Assembly: GCF_051912845.1 (NCBI RefSeq)
Contig: NZ_JBNCBU010000001.1
Span: forward strand, 248,001 to 312,000
From: Tsuneonella sediminis
Lineage (GTDB): Bacteria; Pseudomonadota; Alphaproteobacteria; Sphingomonadales; Sphingomonadaceae
Reading direction: 5' to 3'
DNA length: 64,000 nt
Position 1 is the first letter of the stretch, and every line of letters starts with the position of its first letter. Below are positions 11,526-19,275 of this stretch, piece after piece. Below the pieces are notes generated by a model. The model made no database searches, was not told the DNA's origin, and was given only the letters and a program-made list of their open reading frames with translations. The translations under genes were made by a program, and so were the position numbers.

Positions 11526-12815
11526 ATGCCCAAGTTTCGTGCCGCGCCCTCGCGGCTTGCCTTTGCGGTCGCGCTCGCCACTTCGGCAGCTGTCGGCCTG
11601 ACCGCCACCGCCACGCCGGCCGTCGCCCAGAAGAAGGGCAAGGAGCAGCCCGCGGCCAAGGCGAAGTACTCGAAGGAATTCATCGCGGCGTACCAGCCGA
11701 TGTCGAAGGTCGTGCAGGAAAACGGCGATGTCGCTTCCCTCAGCGCGCAGATCCCTGCACTCGTTGCCGCTGCGACCACGCCGGACGACAAGCTTGCGGC
11801 CGGACAGCTGATCTACAGCATCGGCGCCAAGACCGACACGGTGAGCCTGCAGCGCCAGGGACTCGACATGATGCTCGACAGCGGCCAGCTCAGTGCAGAG
11901 GCACTTCCGTCGAACACCTTCGCGGCCGCCCAGCTGGCATACAACGACAAGGACTGGGCGACCGCTCGCGCGCGGGCTGAACAAGCGGTCGCGGCGGGCT
12001 ACAAGGGCGATGCGGAACTGCTGATCGCGGAAACCTATTTCGCGCAGGATCAGGCCCAGGCGGGCGTGCAGATCCTCGACAAGGCGATCGCCCGCAAGGT
12101 GTCTGCCGGCGAGGCCGTTCCCGAAGCGTGGATCAAGCGCGGCCTGTCGCAGGCCTACCAGGCGGATCTCACGCCCGAATCGCTCAAGTATGCGGCCATG
12201 TATGCGCAGTACTATCCGTCGGCGACGAGCTGGGGTGATGCGATTGCCGTGCAGCGCAACCTGTCCGATTACGAGGGGCAGGAACTGCTCGACCTGCTGC
12301 GGCTCGCCCAGCGTGCCGGCGCCCTGCGCTACGAGCGCGACTATGCGGATTACATCACTGCAGCGGACGCGCGCCGCCTGCCGGGCGAAACCCAGCGGAT
12401 CATCGAGGCCGGGATCGCAGCCGGGTTGCTCAAGGGCAACGACGTGTTCGTAAGCGAGGCGCGCACGATCGCGTCGGGCCGGGTCAAGGCGGACCTTGCT
12501 GACCTGCCGGGGCTCGAGCGCGACGCGCGGGCTTCGGGCGCCACCGCCGCGACGGCCACCGCCGCGGGCGATGCGTTCCTGAGCTATCAGCAGCCGGCGA
12601 AGGCCGAGGAGTTCTATACCCTGGCTCTGTCGCGCCCCGGCGTGGATACCCCGCGGGTGCTCACGCGCCTCGGCATCGCGCAACTCGACCAGGGCAAGGC
12701 CACCGAGGCGCAGGCGACTTTCGCGAAGGTCGAAGGCGCGCGAGCGGCGATCGCCCGTCTGTGGGGCGTCTATGCCCAGCAGAAGGGCGGTGCGGCGGCT
12801 TCGACCACGCCGTAA
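11526..12815 (+). CDS. Exported TPR-like repeat protein of unknown function
   Basis: A 429-residue protein with a clear signal peptide: basic start (MPKFRAAPSR), hydrophobic LAFAVALATSAAVGLTATA, and cleavage likely after TPAVAQ. The mature part is Ala-rich and helical with recurring helix pairs that look like degenerate tetratricopeptide repeats (for example YNDKDWATARARAEQAVAAG, DAELLIAETYFAQDQAQAGV, RLGIAQLDQGKATEAQATF). No catalytic motif is recognised. It probably acts in the periplasm as a protein-binding scaffold, which is inference. The ATG at 11526 has GGGAG 8 bases upstream. A strong terminator follows the stop, so it is likely a single-gene transcription unit. Confidence 0.82.
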   Translation: MPKFRAAPSRLAFAVALATSAAVGLTATATPAVAQKKGKEQPAAKAKYSKEFIAAYQPMSKVVQENGDVASLSAQIPALVAAATTPDDKLAAGQLIYSIGAKTDTVSLQRQGLDMMLDSGQLSAEALPSNTFAAAQLAYNDKDWATARARAEQAVAAGYKGDAELLIAETYFAQDQAQAGVQILDKAIARKVSAGEAVPEAWIKRGLSQAYQADLTPESLKYAAMYAQYYPSATSWGDAIAVQRNLSDYEGQELLDLLRLAQRAGALRYERDYADYITAADARRLPGETQRIIEAGIAAGLLKGNDVFVSEARTIASGRVKADLADLPGLERDARASGATAATATAAGDAFLSYQQPAKAEEFYTLALSRPGVDTPRVLTRLGIAQLDQGKATEAQATFAKVEGARAAIARLWGVYAQQKGGAAASTTP

Positions 12816-12840
12816 GTCCTGCGCGATTGCGAAAAGAACA

Positions 12841-12871
12841 GGGCGCGTCTCTTGCGAGGCGCGCCCTTTTT
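12841..12871 (+). terminator. Rho-independent terminator after the exported repeat protein
   Basis: A hairpin with 11-base arms (GGGCGCGTCTC and GAGGCGCGCCC, one T-G wobble) and a TTGC loop at 12841-12866, followed by five T residues at 12867-12871, 25 bases after the stop at 12815. On the minus strand the same stem follows the NYN-domain gene and precedes TGTTCTTTTC, so it may work in both directions. Confidence 0.9.
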
Positions 12872-12899
12872 CGTGGACGGGGCTTTGGGGCGATTTTGG

Positions 12900-13625
12900 T
12901 CAGCGCAGGCGCTTGACCCATAGCTGTCCGTCGTCGCGCCGCTCGACCTTAAAGTTGCCGAGACTGCGGAACATCGCCGAAAGGCTGTTGAAGCCGTAGT
13001 TGCGAACATCGAAGCTCGAACGGTTTCCGGCGATCTGACCGACCTGCTGGACCTTCGCCCACCCTTCGTCGTCACGCTTCGCCTCCTTGTAAGCCGCGCC
13101 GATCAACTCGATCAGCTCGGTGTCCTCGGCAAGGTTTTGGGCCGAATCCGCGGACGAGTTGCCTTCGCTTGCGGCGGTCTTGATCAGCTGGTCGATGTCG
13201 ATGAATCGCGTGCACACCGACTTGAAAGCTTGCGGGGTCTTGGCGCTGCCGAAGCCGTAGACGACGATTCCGTCCTGCCGCAGCCGGGTAACCAGCGGGG
13301 TGAAGTCGCTGTCCGAGCTCATGATCCCGAAACCGTCGACCTTGCCCTGGTAGAGAAGGTCGATCGCATCGATCGTCATCGCCATGTCGGTCGCGTTCTT
13401 GCCCTTGGAGACATCGAACTGCTGCTGCGGCCGGATACCGTACCGGTTGGTAATCGTGTCCCACTTGGCAAGGTTGCCCTTGGCGAAGTTTCCATAGGCG
13501 CGACGTATGTTGACCTGACCGAGTTCGGCCATGACCGTCAGCACCGGATCGATCGCCTTGGGCTGGGTGTTGTCGGCGTCGATCAGGAGCGCGATGTTCC
13601 TGAGATTTTCGTTGTTGCTTTCCAT
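12900..13625 (-). CDS. NYN-domain (LabA/DUF88) protein with C-terminal LOTUS/OST-HTH domain
   Basis: A 241-residue soluble protein. Residues 8-150 form a NYN/PIN-like nuclease domain: ALLIDADN (Asp16, Asp18), NATDMAMTIDAIDLL (Asp80) and GIMSSDSDFTPL (Asp105, Asp107) supply the acidic cluster that binds metal in this family. Residues about 165-240 match an OST-HTH/LOTUS domain, a winged-helix RNA-binding module (DEGWAKVQQVGQIAGN, then YGFNSLSAMFRSLGNF). The domain pair suggests an RNase acting on RNA; its target is unknown. It stands alone, with a terminator downstream and 27 bases between it and the carbonic anhydrase stop on the same strand, so it could be cotranscribed with the sbtA operon. 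Confidence 0.88.
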   Translation of the reverse strand: MESNNENLRNIALLIDADNTQPKAIDPVLTVMAELGQVNIRRAYGNFAKGNLAKWDTITNRYGIRPQQQFDVSKGKNATDMAMTIDAIDLLYQGKVDGFGIMSSDSDFTPLVTRLRQDGIVVYGFGSAKTPQAFKSVCTRFIDIDQLIKTAASEGNSSADSAQNLAEDTELIELIGAAYKEAKRDDEGWAKVQQVGQIAGNRSSFDVRNYGFNSLSAMFRSLGNFKVERRDDGQLWVKRLR

Positions 13626-13652
13626 CGCGGCTAGATGGGCAGCGCGCCCTCA

Positions 13653-14294
13653 TTAGGCAACAGGCGCAAACTCGCCGCTGTCCTCGTCGAGCACGTGCAG
13701 CACGCCGTCGAGGATTGCGAAGAACGCGCCGCGCAGGCGAAGCTTGCCAGCAGCCTCGCGTTCGGACACGCAAGGAAAGGTCCGCAGGTTGGCAAGGCTG
13801 ACCTTGACCGCGGCCATTTCCATCGCCCGCTCCGCCTCTCGGCCATCGATGCCGAACTTCGCGGCGACTTCGTCGCGTGCATCGTCCAGCAGCTTTATCC
13901 AGTCGGCGATGAAACCGCCGCGGCCGGGTTCCTCGCCGTGCATCGAGCGAGTTAGCGAGGCCTTGCATCCGCCGCAGCGGCCGTGGCCCATGACGACGAT
14001 CTGTTTCACCTTGAGAAACTGGACCGCGAATTCGAGCGCGGCGGATACGCCGTGCTGGCCGGGCGTGGTCTCGAACGGGGGCACGAGTGCCGCAACGTTG
14101 CGCACGACGAAAATCTCGCCTGGGTCGACGTCGAATATTTGCGCCGGATCGACCCTGCTGTCGGAGCAGGCGATGATCATCAGCTTGGGGGACTGGCCCT
14201 CGTTGGCGAGCCGGTCGAACCGTTCCTTTTGCACATTGAACGTACCCTCGCGAAACCGCCGGTATCCCTCGAGCAACTGGGCGAATTCGGGCAT
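13653..14294 (-). CDS. Beta-class carbonic anhydrase
   Basis: Interconverts CO2 and bicarbonate. The 213-residue protein has all zinc and catalytic residues of the beta class: Cys43, Asp45 and Arg47 in IACSDSRVD, and His104 and Cys107 in GHGRCGGC. It has no signal peptide, so it is cytoplasmic. The ATG at 14294 overlaps the stop of the PII-like gene by one base, and that gene lies 9 bases after the SbtA-type transporter. The three form a bicarbonate uptake and conversion operon. In heterotrophs such enzymes supply bicarbonate for carboxylases; that role here is inference. Confidence 0.95.
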   Translation of the reverse strand: MPEFAQLLEGYRRFREGTFNVQKERFDRLANEGQSPKLMIIACSDSRVDPAQIFDVDPGEIFVVRNVAALVPPFETTPGQHGVSAALEFAVQFLKVKQIVVMGHGRCGGCKASLTRSMHGEEPGRGGFIADWIKLLDDARDEVAAKFGIDGREAERAMEMAAVKVSLANLRTFPCVSEREAAGKLRLRGAFFAILDGVLHVLDEDSGEFAPVA

Positions 14295-14602
14295 CAGAAG
14301 CGCTCCCCGCGAACGACCTGGACGTTGGCCACCGTCAGCAACAGGCCGTGACTGGTAAGAATCGGGGCAAGCCTGTCGATCAACGCGCTGGCTTTTTCCT
14401 CCGAGGCGATGGCCAGGACGAGCGACTTGTCCGCGCCGGTCACCCGCTCTTCGTGCCAGCGCCCCTCGCGGCCCCGGCCGGAGGTGACACGGATCACGGT
14501 CCAGCCCGATATGCCGACTTCCTCGATCGCATCGGTCACTACGCGGACCAGCGGCGTGTCCGCGAGTATTTCCAGGCGCTTGCGGGTGACCGTTTCGACC
14601 AT
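14294..14602 (-). CDS. SbtB-type PII-like regulator
   Basis: A 102-residue protein placed between an SbtA-type bicarbonate transporter and a carbonic anhydrase. Size and pattern fit the PII-like fold: a first strand plus helix (TRKRLEILADTPLVRVVTDA), a GWTVIRVTSGRGREG stretch in the T-loop region, and a closing strand segment (GLLLTVANVQVVRGERF). In cyanobacteria SbtB binds adenine nucleotides and inhibits SbtA; the same role here is inferred from position. It overlaps the carbonic anhydrase start by one base. Sequence likeness alone is modest, so context carries much of the call. Confidence 0.8.
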   Translation of the reverse strand: MVETVTRKRLEILADTPLVRVVTDAIEEVGISGWTVIRVTSGRGREGRWHEERVTGADKSLVLAIASEEKASALIDRLAPILTSHGLLLTVANVQVVRGERF

Positions 14603-14611
14603 GGCGGGTCC

Positions 14612-15583
14612 TTACATGCCGGAAAGCGCCCGGGCCATCGCGGCGTAGATCGCGATGCCGAAAACGACGTTGAAAGGGAAAGTGATCGAGAGCGACATCG
14701 TGAGGTAAATGCCCGGATCGGCCTGGGGCAGGGCAAGACGCATCGCCGCAGGCACCGCTATATAGCTGGCACTGGCTCCCAGGACGCCGAGCGCCGCCGC
14801 ATCGGCGACCGACAGACCGAGCAGTGTACCGAGCGCGACGGCTATCGTGCCGTTCACCAGCGGAAGGCCAATCGCCAGCGCGGCGAGCCGCACAGTCAGC
14901 GCGCGCGAATCGATCAGGCGGCGCGCCGCGATCAGGCCCATGTCGAGCAGGAACAGGCACAGGACGCCCTTGAACCCGCTTTCAAACAGGGGCTTCACTT
15001 CCTCGAAGCCATCGGGCCCGGTAATGAGCCCGATCGCGAAGCTGCCGAGGAGCAGCACGACCGAGGCATTGAGGAACAACTCGCGGATCATCTCGCCCCG
15101 GCTCTGTCCCGTGGGGCGTTCCCCGCGCCGCGCGAGGAACAGGCCCGACAGGATCGCGGGCGTTTCCATCACCGCCAGCACCGCGACCATGAACCCTGCG
15201 ACGACGAGCCCACCTGCGCCTAGAAGCTCGGTCGCGGTGACGTAGGTCACCACGCTGACCGATCCGTAGTGAGCGGCAACCGCGCCCGCATTGATCTTGT
15301 CGAGGCGACCCAGCGCGCGAAGCGCTCCATAGGCGAGAAACGGCAGCGACAGGCTGAGCACGAGGCCGGCGCCGAGCGCGGCGGCAACCGTCGCGTCGAT
15401 GCCCGACTTGGAGACCGCGACGCCTCCCTTCAGCCCGATCGCGGCCATGAGGTAGAGCGAGAGGCCCTTCGCGATCGCCTCGGGGATCGCCAGGTCGGAA
15501 CGGAGTGCCGATGCGACGGCTCCGAGAATGAAAAACAGGATGACCGGCGAAGTGAAAGGAGCAAGGAGTGACGGGTCGTCCAT
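14612..15583 (-). CDS. SbtA-type sodium-dependent bicarbonate transporter
   Basis: A 323-residue membrane protein with about ten hydrophobic helices in two halves, matching the SbtA (DUF897) family: the N-terminus LLAPFTSPVILFFILGAVAS, the conserved AAIGLKGGVAV, AAHYGSVSVVTYVTA and, in the second half, FLLDMGLIAARRL and GASASYIAVPAAMRLALPQA. The family imports bicarbonate with sodium. The ATG at 15583 is chosen; 49 further upstream codons are open but overlap the leader of divergent lipA and lack family similarity. First gene of sbtA-sbtB-CA, which reads leftward from a 55-base gap shared with lipA. Confidence 0.92.
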   Translation of the reverse strand: MDDPSLLAPFTSPVILFFILGAVASALRSDLAIPEAIAKGLSLYLMAAIGLKGGVAVSKSGIDATVAAALGAGLVLSLSLPFLAYGALRALGRLDKINAGAVAAHYGSVSVVTYVTATELLGAGGLVVAGFMVAVLAVMETPAILSGLFLARRGERPTGQSRGEMIRELFLNASVVLLLGSFAIGLITGPDGFEEVKPLFESGFKGVLCLFLLDMGLIAARRLIDSRALTVRLAALAIGLPLVNGTIAVALGTLLGLSVADAAALGVLGASASYIAVPAAMRLALPQADPGIYLTMSLSITFPFNVVFGIAIYAAMARALSGM

Positions 15584-15638
15584 GGGCGGCGCGCTAGCCA
15601 GATTGGCAATTGCTGGCAAGATCGCTAGGTGGGCCCGC

Positions 15639-16577
15639 ATGAACGACCTCGCGTCCGCCCCGAAGACCGCCAACGAGCCCGCCCGCCAGCGCAAGCCTGA
15701 CTGGATTCGCGTCAAGGCGCCCGTCAGCAAGGGTTACCACGAGACGCGCCAGCTCATGCGCGACCTGTCGCTCAACACTGTGTGCGAAGAAGCTGCATGT
15801 CCGAACATCGGCGAGTGCTGGACCAAGAAACACGCCACCGTCATGATCCTCGGCGATGTGTGCACCCGCGCCTGCGCGTTCTGCAACGTCAAGACCGGGA
15901 TGCCGCGGATCGTCGACCCGCTCGAGCCAGAGCATGTGGCAATCGCCGCGGCGAAGCTGGGGCTGGAGCATATCGTCGTGACGAGCGTCGATCGCGACGA
16001 TCTTCCGGACGGCGGCGCGGGACAGTTCGTCAAGGTGATCGAGGCGCTTCGCCGGGAAACCCCGGACACCACGATCGAGATCCTGACTCCGGATTTCCGC
16101 AACAAGATGCGGCCCGCGGTAGAGGCAATCTGCGAGGCTGGACCCGACGTCTACAACCACAACCTGGAGACCGTGCCTCGGCTCTATCCGACGATCCGCC
16201 CGGGCGCGCGCTACTATGCATCGCTGCGCCTTTTGGAAGAGGTGAAGGCGCACGACCCGCTCATCTTCACCAAGTCGGGCATCATGTTGGGCCTGGGCGA
16301 ACAGCGGCTCGAGGTGCACCAGGTGATGGACGACATGCGCAGCGCCGACGTCGATTTCATGACCATGGGCCAGTACCTCCAACCAACTCCACGCCATGCG
16401 AAGGTCGAGGAGTTCGTCACCCCCAAGGCGTTCGCCGCCTATGGCGCGATCGCGCGGGCGAAGGGTTTCCTGCAGGTCGCCTCCAGCCCGCTGACCCGAT
16501 CGAGCTATCATGCGGGTGACGACTTCGCCGCGATGAGGGCCGCGCGCGAGGAAAAGCTGGCGCGCCAGAACCGCTGA
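15639..16577 (+). CDS. lipA: Lipoyl synthase
   Basis: Radical-SAM enzyme that inserts two sulfurs into protein-bound octanoyl groups to make lipoyl cofactor, needed by the pyruvate dehydrogenase and related complexes. The 312-residue protein carries both iron-sulfur motifs: auxiliary cluster Cys49, Cys54 and Cys60 (NTVCEEAACPNIGEC) and radical-SAM Cys75, Cys79 and Cys82 (CTRACAFC). The C-terminal RSSYHAGDD supplies the serine ligand of the auxiliary cluster. The ATG at 15639 has AGGTGG a few bases upstream. The stop overlaps the next gene's ATG by one base. Confidence 0.98.
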   Translation: MNDLASAPKTANEPARQRKPDWIRVKAPVSKGYHETRQLMRDLSLNTVCEEAACPNIGECWTKKHATVMILGDVCTRACAFCNVKTGMPRIVDPLEPEHVAIAAAKLGLEHIVVTSVDRDDLPDGGAGQFVKVIEALRRETPDTTIEILTPDFRNKMRPAVEAICEAGPDVYNHNLETVPRLYPTIRPGARYYASLRLLEEVKAHDPLIFTKSGIMLGLGEQRLEVHQVMDDMRSADVDFMTMGQYLQPTPRHAKVEEFVTPKAFAAYGAIARAKGFLQVASSPLTRSSYHAGDDFAAMRAAREEKLARQNR

Positions 16578-17038
16578 TGCCGGGCATTCACGAGGTGCAC
16601 AGGCTTCCGTACTCGCGGGAGCAGATGTTCGACCTGGTCGCCGATGTCGGCCGGTACCACGAGTTCCTGCCGTGGGTCGTCGCGACCCGGGTCAGGTCAA
16701 GCAGCGAGACCGAGATGGTCGCCGACATGCTGGTCGGTTTCAAACAACTGCGCGAGAAGTTCACTTCGCGCGTGGTGAAGCAACGGCCCGACCGGATCGA
16801 GGTGCATTACCTCGACGGGCCAATGAAGGATCTCGACAATCGCTGGCTCTTCCGGACCCTCGATGGAGGCGGGTGCGAAGTCGACTTCTGTGTCGATTTT
16901 ACCTTCCGCAACGCCGTGTTCGAAGCCCTTGCGGGACAGTACTTCGACCGGGCCTTTCGGAAGATGGTCGCTGCGTTCGAGCAGCGCGCACACCAGCTTT
17001 ACGGCAGCAGCAGCTCGAGTGCGGCGAGCGTCGCCTGA
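16577..17038 (+). CDS. COQ10/RatA-type START-domain protein
   Basis: A 153-residue protein of the COQ10 family in the polyketide-cyclase/START fold. Typical text includes HRLPYSREQMFDLVADVGRY, YHEFLPWVVATRV and the C-terminal FRKMVAAFEQRAHQLYG. Mitochondrial COQ10 binds ubiquinone and aids its respiratory function; the E. coli homologue RatA has been described as a toxin, though this is less likely here. No antitoxin is adjacent. The gene starts inside the lipA stop (TGATG), a common alphaproteobacterial lipA-COQ10 pairing. Its 3' end overlaps the convergent pncC by 40 bases. Confidence 0.88.
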   Translation: MPGIHEVHRLPYSREQMFDLVADVGRYHEFLPWVVATRVRSSSETEMVADMLVGFKQLREKFTSRVVKQRPDRIEVHYLDGPMKDLDNRWLFRTLDGGGCEVDFCVDFTFRNAVFEALAGQYFDRAFRKMVAAFEQRAHQLYGSSSSSAASVA

Positions 17039-17496
17039 CGGCGGATTTCGGTTCGGTTCTTCCCTTCGAACTGCTTCAGTTCGCCTTCGGGTTCGCCGTC
17101 CCCTTCGCGGCAGGCGCGGGCAAACACGACAGTGCCCACCGGCTTCAGCGGCGTTCCGCCGTCCGGTCCGGCGACACCGCTGATAGCGACCGCGATGTCG
17201 GCGTTCGAGTGCCTGAGCGCTCCCTGCGCCATGGCCCAGACGCACGCGATCGACACCGCGCCGAACGTCTCGATGAGTTCGCTTGAGACCTCAAGCTCCT
17301 GCTGCTTGGCGTCGTTGGAATAGGTCACGAAGCCGCGATCGAGCACCGCCGACGAACCGGGGATTTCGGTCAGCGCGGCGGCGACGAGACCGCCGGTGCA
17401 GCTTTCGGCCAGGGCAACCCGGCGGCCGATCCGCGTGTTCTGTTCGACCACGCGGCGGGCAAGCTCGACGATCTCGGGGGGTAGCAGGTCGCTCAC
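16999..17496 (-). CDS. pncC: CinA C-terminal domain protein, nicotinamide-nucleotide amidohydrolase
   Basis: A stand-alone PncC-type amidase (165 residues) that recycles nicotinamide mononucleotide to nicotinate mononucleotide in the pyridine nucleotide cycle. The conserved ALAESCTGGLVAAALTEIPG, FVTYSNDAKQQEL and VAISGVAGPDGGTPLKPVGT blocks are all present; the serine of ESCTGG and the Lys of SNDAK are catalytic in the family. It starts at GTG, whose last bases form the upstream gene's stop (GTGA, 4-base overlap), so translation is coupled. The 3' end overlaps the convergent COQ10-type gene by 40 bases. Confidence 0.93.
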   Translation of the reverse strand: MSDLLPPEIVELARRVVEQNTRIGRRVALAESCTGGLVAAALTEIPGSSAVLDRGFVTYSNDAKQQELEVSSELIETFGAVSIACVWAMAQGALRHSNADIAVAISGVAGPDGGTPLKPVGTVVFARACREGDGEPEGELKQFEGKNRTEIRRQATLAALELLLP

Positions 17497-18032
17497 GAGG
17501 AAGCCGGACAGATCGGAGAAGACTTAGGCTTGGCGATGGCCATGACGAACGCGACCATCGCGCCGCTGTCGCGCGGGTTCATCACCGAGACCAGCTGCAT
17601 TCCGCGCTCCACGTTTCGGCAATGGTCCGGCTGGACCGATTCGCCGATCTTTTGCGCTATCATCCCGTCGACCAGCGGACGGACCGATTCGTCGGGCAGG
17701 GCGGCGACCATTGCCAGGGTGTCGGCATTGCGACCCTTGGCAGATCCCGACACGAACTTCAGGATCGCCGATTTGGCGACGGGCCAGGTTTCGCCCTGGA
17801 GCGCGGCGTATTTCGCTGCAAACGCATCGCCCCTCGTGGCGAGGAAGCCGGTCGAAGCGAGCCTTCCAGCGCATTTTCCGCGCACGCCTTCGACGAGCGA
17901 CGGCACCGCATAGATCGCCATCTGCGCGACTTCGCGCTCGGTGAGGCAGGCGGCGGTCGTCTGCGCCTGCACCTGCGCCGGGACAAGCGATGCCAGCGCG
18001 GTGGCGGCGATCACGGAATAAGTGCGTTTCAA
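17493..18032 (-). CDS. Exported protein of unknown function
   Basis: A 179-residue protein with a signal peptide (KRTYSVIAATALASLVPAQV, cleavage near VQAQ). The mature part has four cysteines (CLTEREV, GKCAGRL, PDHCRNVE, SSPICPASS), suggesting disulfides in the periplasm, and is predicted helical. No family recognised. It starts at TTG with GAGG about 5 bases upstream, 7 bases after the ispDF stop, and overlaps pncC by 4 bases, so it belongs to the ispDF operon. No direct link to isoprenoid or NAD metabolism is visible. Confidence 0.75.
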   Translation of the reverse strand: MKRTYSVIAATALASLVPAQVQAQTTAACLTEREVAQMAIYAVPSLVEGVRGKCAGRLASTGFLATRGDAFAAKYAALQGETWPVAKSAILKFVSGSAKGRNADTLAMVAALPDESVRPLVDGMIAQKIGESVQPDHCRNVERGMQLVSVMNPRDSGAMVAFVMAIAKPKSSPICPASS

Positions 18033-18039
18033 GAAGACC

Positions 18040-19173
18040 TCACGAGTTGCGGATCACGGTAGCCACGGCTTGGGCGGCGATCCCTTCGCCGCGACCGGTG
18101 AAACCGAGCGCTTCGGTGGTAGTGGCCTTCACATTTACCGCGCATGCATCGATCCCCGCAAGTGCGGCGATCGTCTGGCGCATCGCATCGCGATGCGGTC
18201 CGATCTTGGGCGCTTCGCAGATCAGCGTTACGTCGAGATTGCCCACGCGGTAACCGGCCTCTCCGACCAGCGTCACCGCGTGTTCGAGAAAGCGCGACGA
18301 TGGCGCGCCTTTCCATCGCGGTTCGCTCGGCGGGAAGTGCAGCCCGATGTCGCCCGCGCCGACCGCGCCGAGCAGCGCGTCGACCAGCGCATGGATGCCG
18401 ACGTCGGCATCCGAATGGCCGGCAAGGCCCAGGTGGTGCTCGATCCTGATGCCGCAGAGCCAGAGTTCCTCGCCCGGCACCAGCCGGTGAACATCGAACC
18501 CGGTTCCGGTCCGGACGGGAAGGGCATCGGACACGAAATCTCCTGCGAACGTGAGTTTCCTGAGCTTCTCATCGCCGCGGACCATGGCAATGCTACCGCC
18601 AGCTGCGCGGAGGACTTGCGCATCGTCGCCGGCGACGGGCTCCCCGGTCCACGAGCGATGGGCCGCCAGGATGTCGGCGAAACGGAAGGCCTGCGGGGTC
18701 TGGACCCGGCGAAGCACCGCGCGGTCGGCGCTGTCGGCCATGATCCCGTCCCGCTCCACCGCGATACTGTCGACCACGGGAAGAACGGGGATCGCGCCGG
18801 GGTGCGTGCCCAGGGCGTCAAGCAGGCGCTCGACCACGTCTGCCGCCAGACCGGGGCGGGCGGCGTCGTGGATCAGGACGCGATCCGCGTGTCCGACGGC
18901 CTCCAGCGCCCGCGCGACAGAGCGCTGGCGGGTGTGCCCCCCGGTAACGAACCGGACGTCGAGGCCGGCCAGCGCCTCGGCCGCCAGGGTGTCGGCCCCC
19001 TCGGGGATTGCGACCACGACCGGCGCTGCGCCGGCAGCCAGCATCGCTTCGACCGAATGGCGCACGACCGGCTTTCCGCGCCACGGCGCAAACTGCTTGG
19101 GCAGCGGCTGGCCAGCCCGCAGACCCTGTCCCGCGGCGACGACGATGGCTGCGAAGGCGATGGAGGTTGTCAT
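18040..19173 (-). CDS. ispDF: Bifunctional IspD/IspF of the MEP isoprenoid pathway
   Basis: A fused enzyme of 377 residues. Residues 1-215 are 2-C-methyl-D-erythritol 4-phosphate cytidylyltransferase (IspD): AAIVVAAGQGLRAG, GKPVVRHSVEAML and LIHDAARP. Residues about 218-377 are 2-C-methyl-D-erythritol 2,4-cyclodiphosphate synthase (IspF): GTGFDVHRL with zinc-binding Asp and His, GLAGHSDADVGIHALVDALL, and the C-terminal KATTTEALGFTGRGEGIAAQ. The fusion is common in alphaproteobacteria. Together they catalyse steps of isoprenoid precursor synthesis. First gene of an operon with an exported protein and pncC, divergent from dusB. Confidence 0.98.
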   Translation of the reverse strand: MTTSIAFAAIVVAAGQGLRAGQPLPKQFAPWRGKPVVRHSVEAMLAAGAAPVVVAIPEGADTLAAEALAGLDVRFVTGGHTRQRSVARALEAVGHADRVLIHDAARPGLAADVVERLLDALGTHPGAIPVLPVVDSIAVERDGIMADSADRAVLRRVQTPQAFRFADILAAHRSWTGEPVAGDDAQVLRAAGGSIAMVRGDEKLRKLTFAGDFVSDALPVRTGTGFDVHRLVPGEELWLCGIRIEHHLGLAGHSDADVGIHALVDALLGAVGAGDIGLHFPPSEPRWKGAPSSRFLEHAVTLVGEAGYRVGNLDVTLICEAPKIGPHRDAMRQTIAALAGIDACAVNVKATTTEALGFTGRGEGIAAQAVATVIRNS

Positions 19174-19275
19174 GCCCGCGGCGCGCTACCGCCTTGCGTG
19201 CGGGCCATCAATCCACTATGCGCTGCCCAAATTTTAGGCACCCAGCAATTGAGCACCCTTCCTTCCCCGCCGCCG

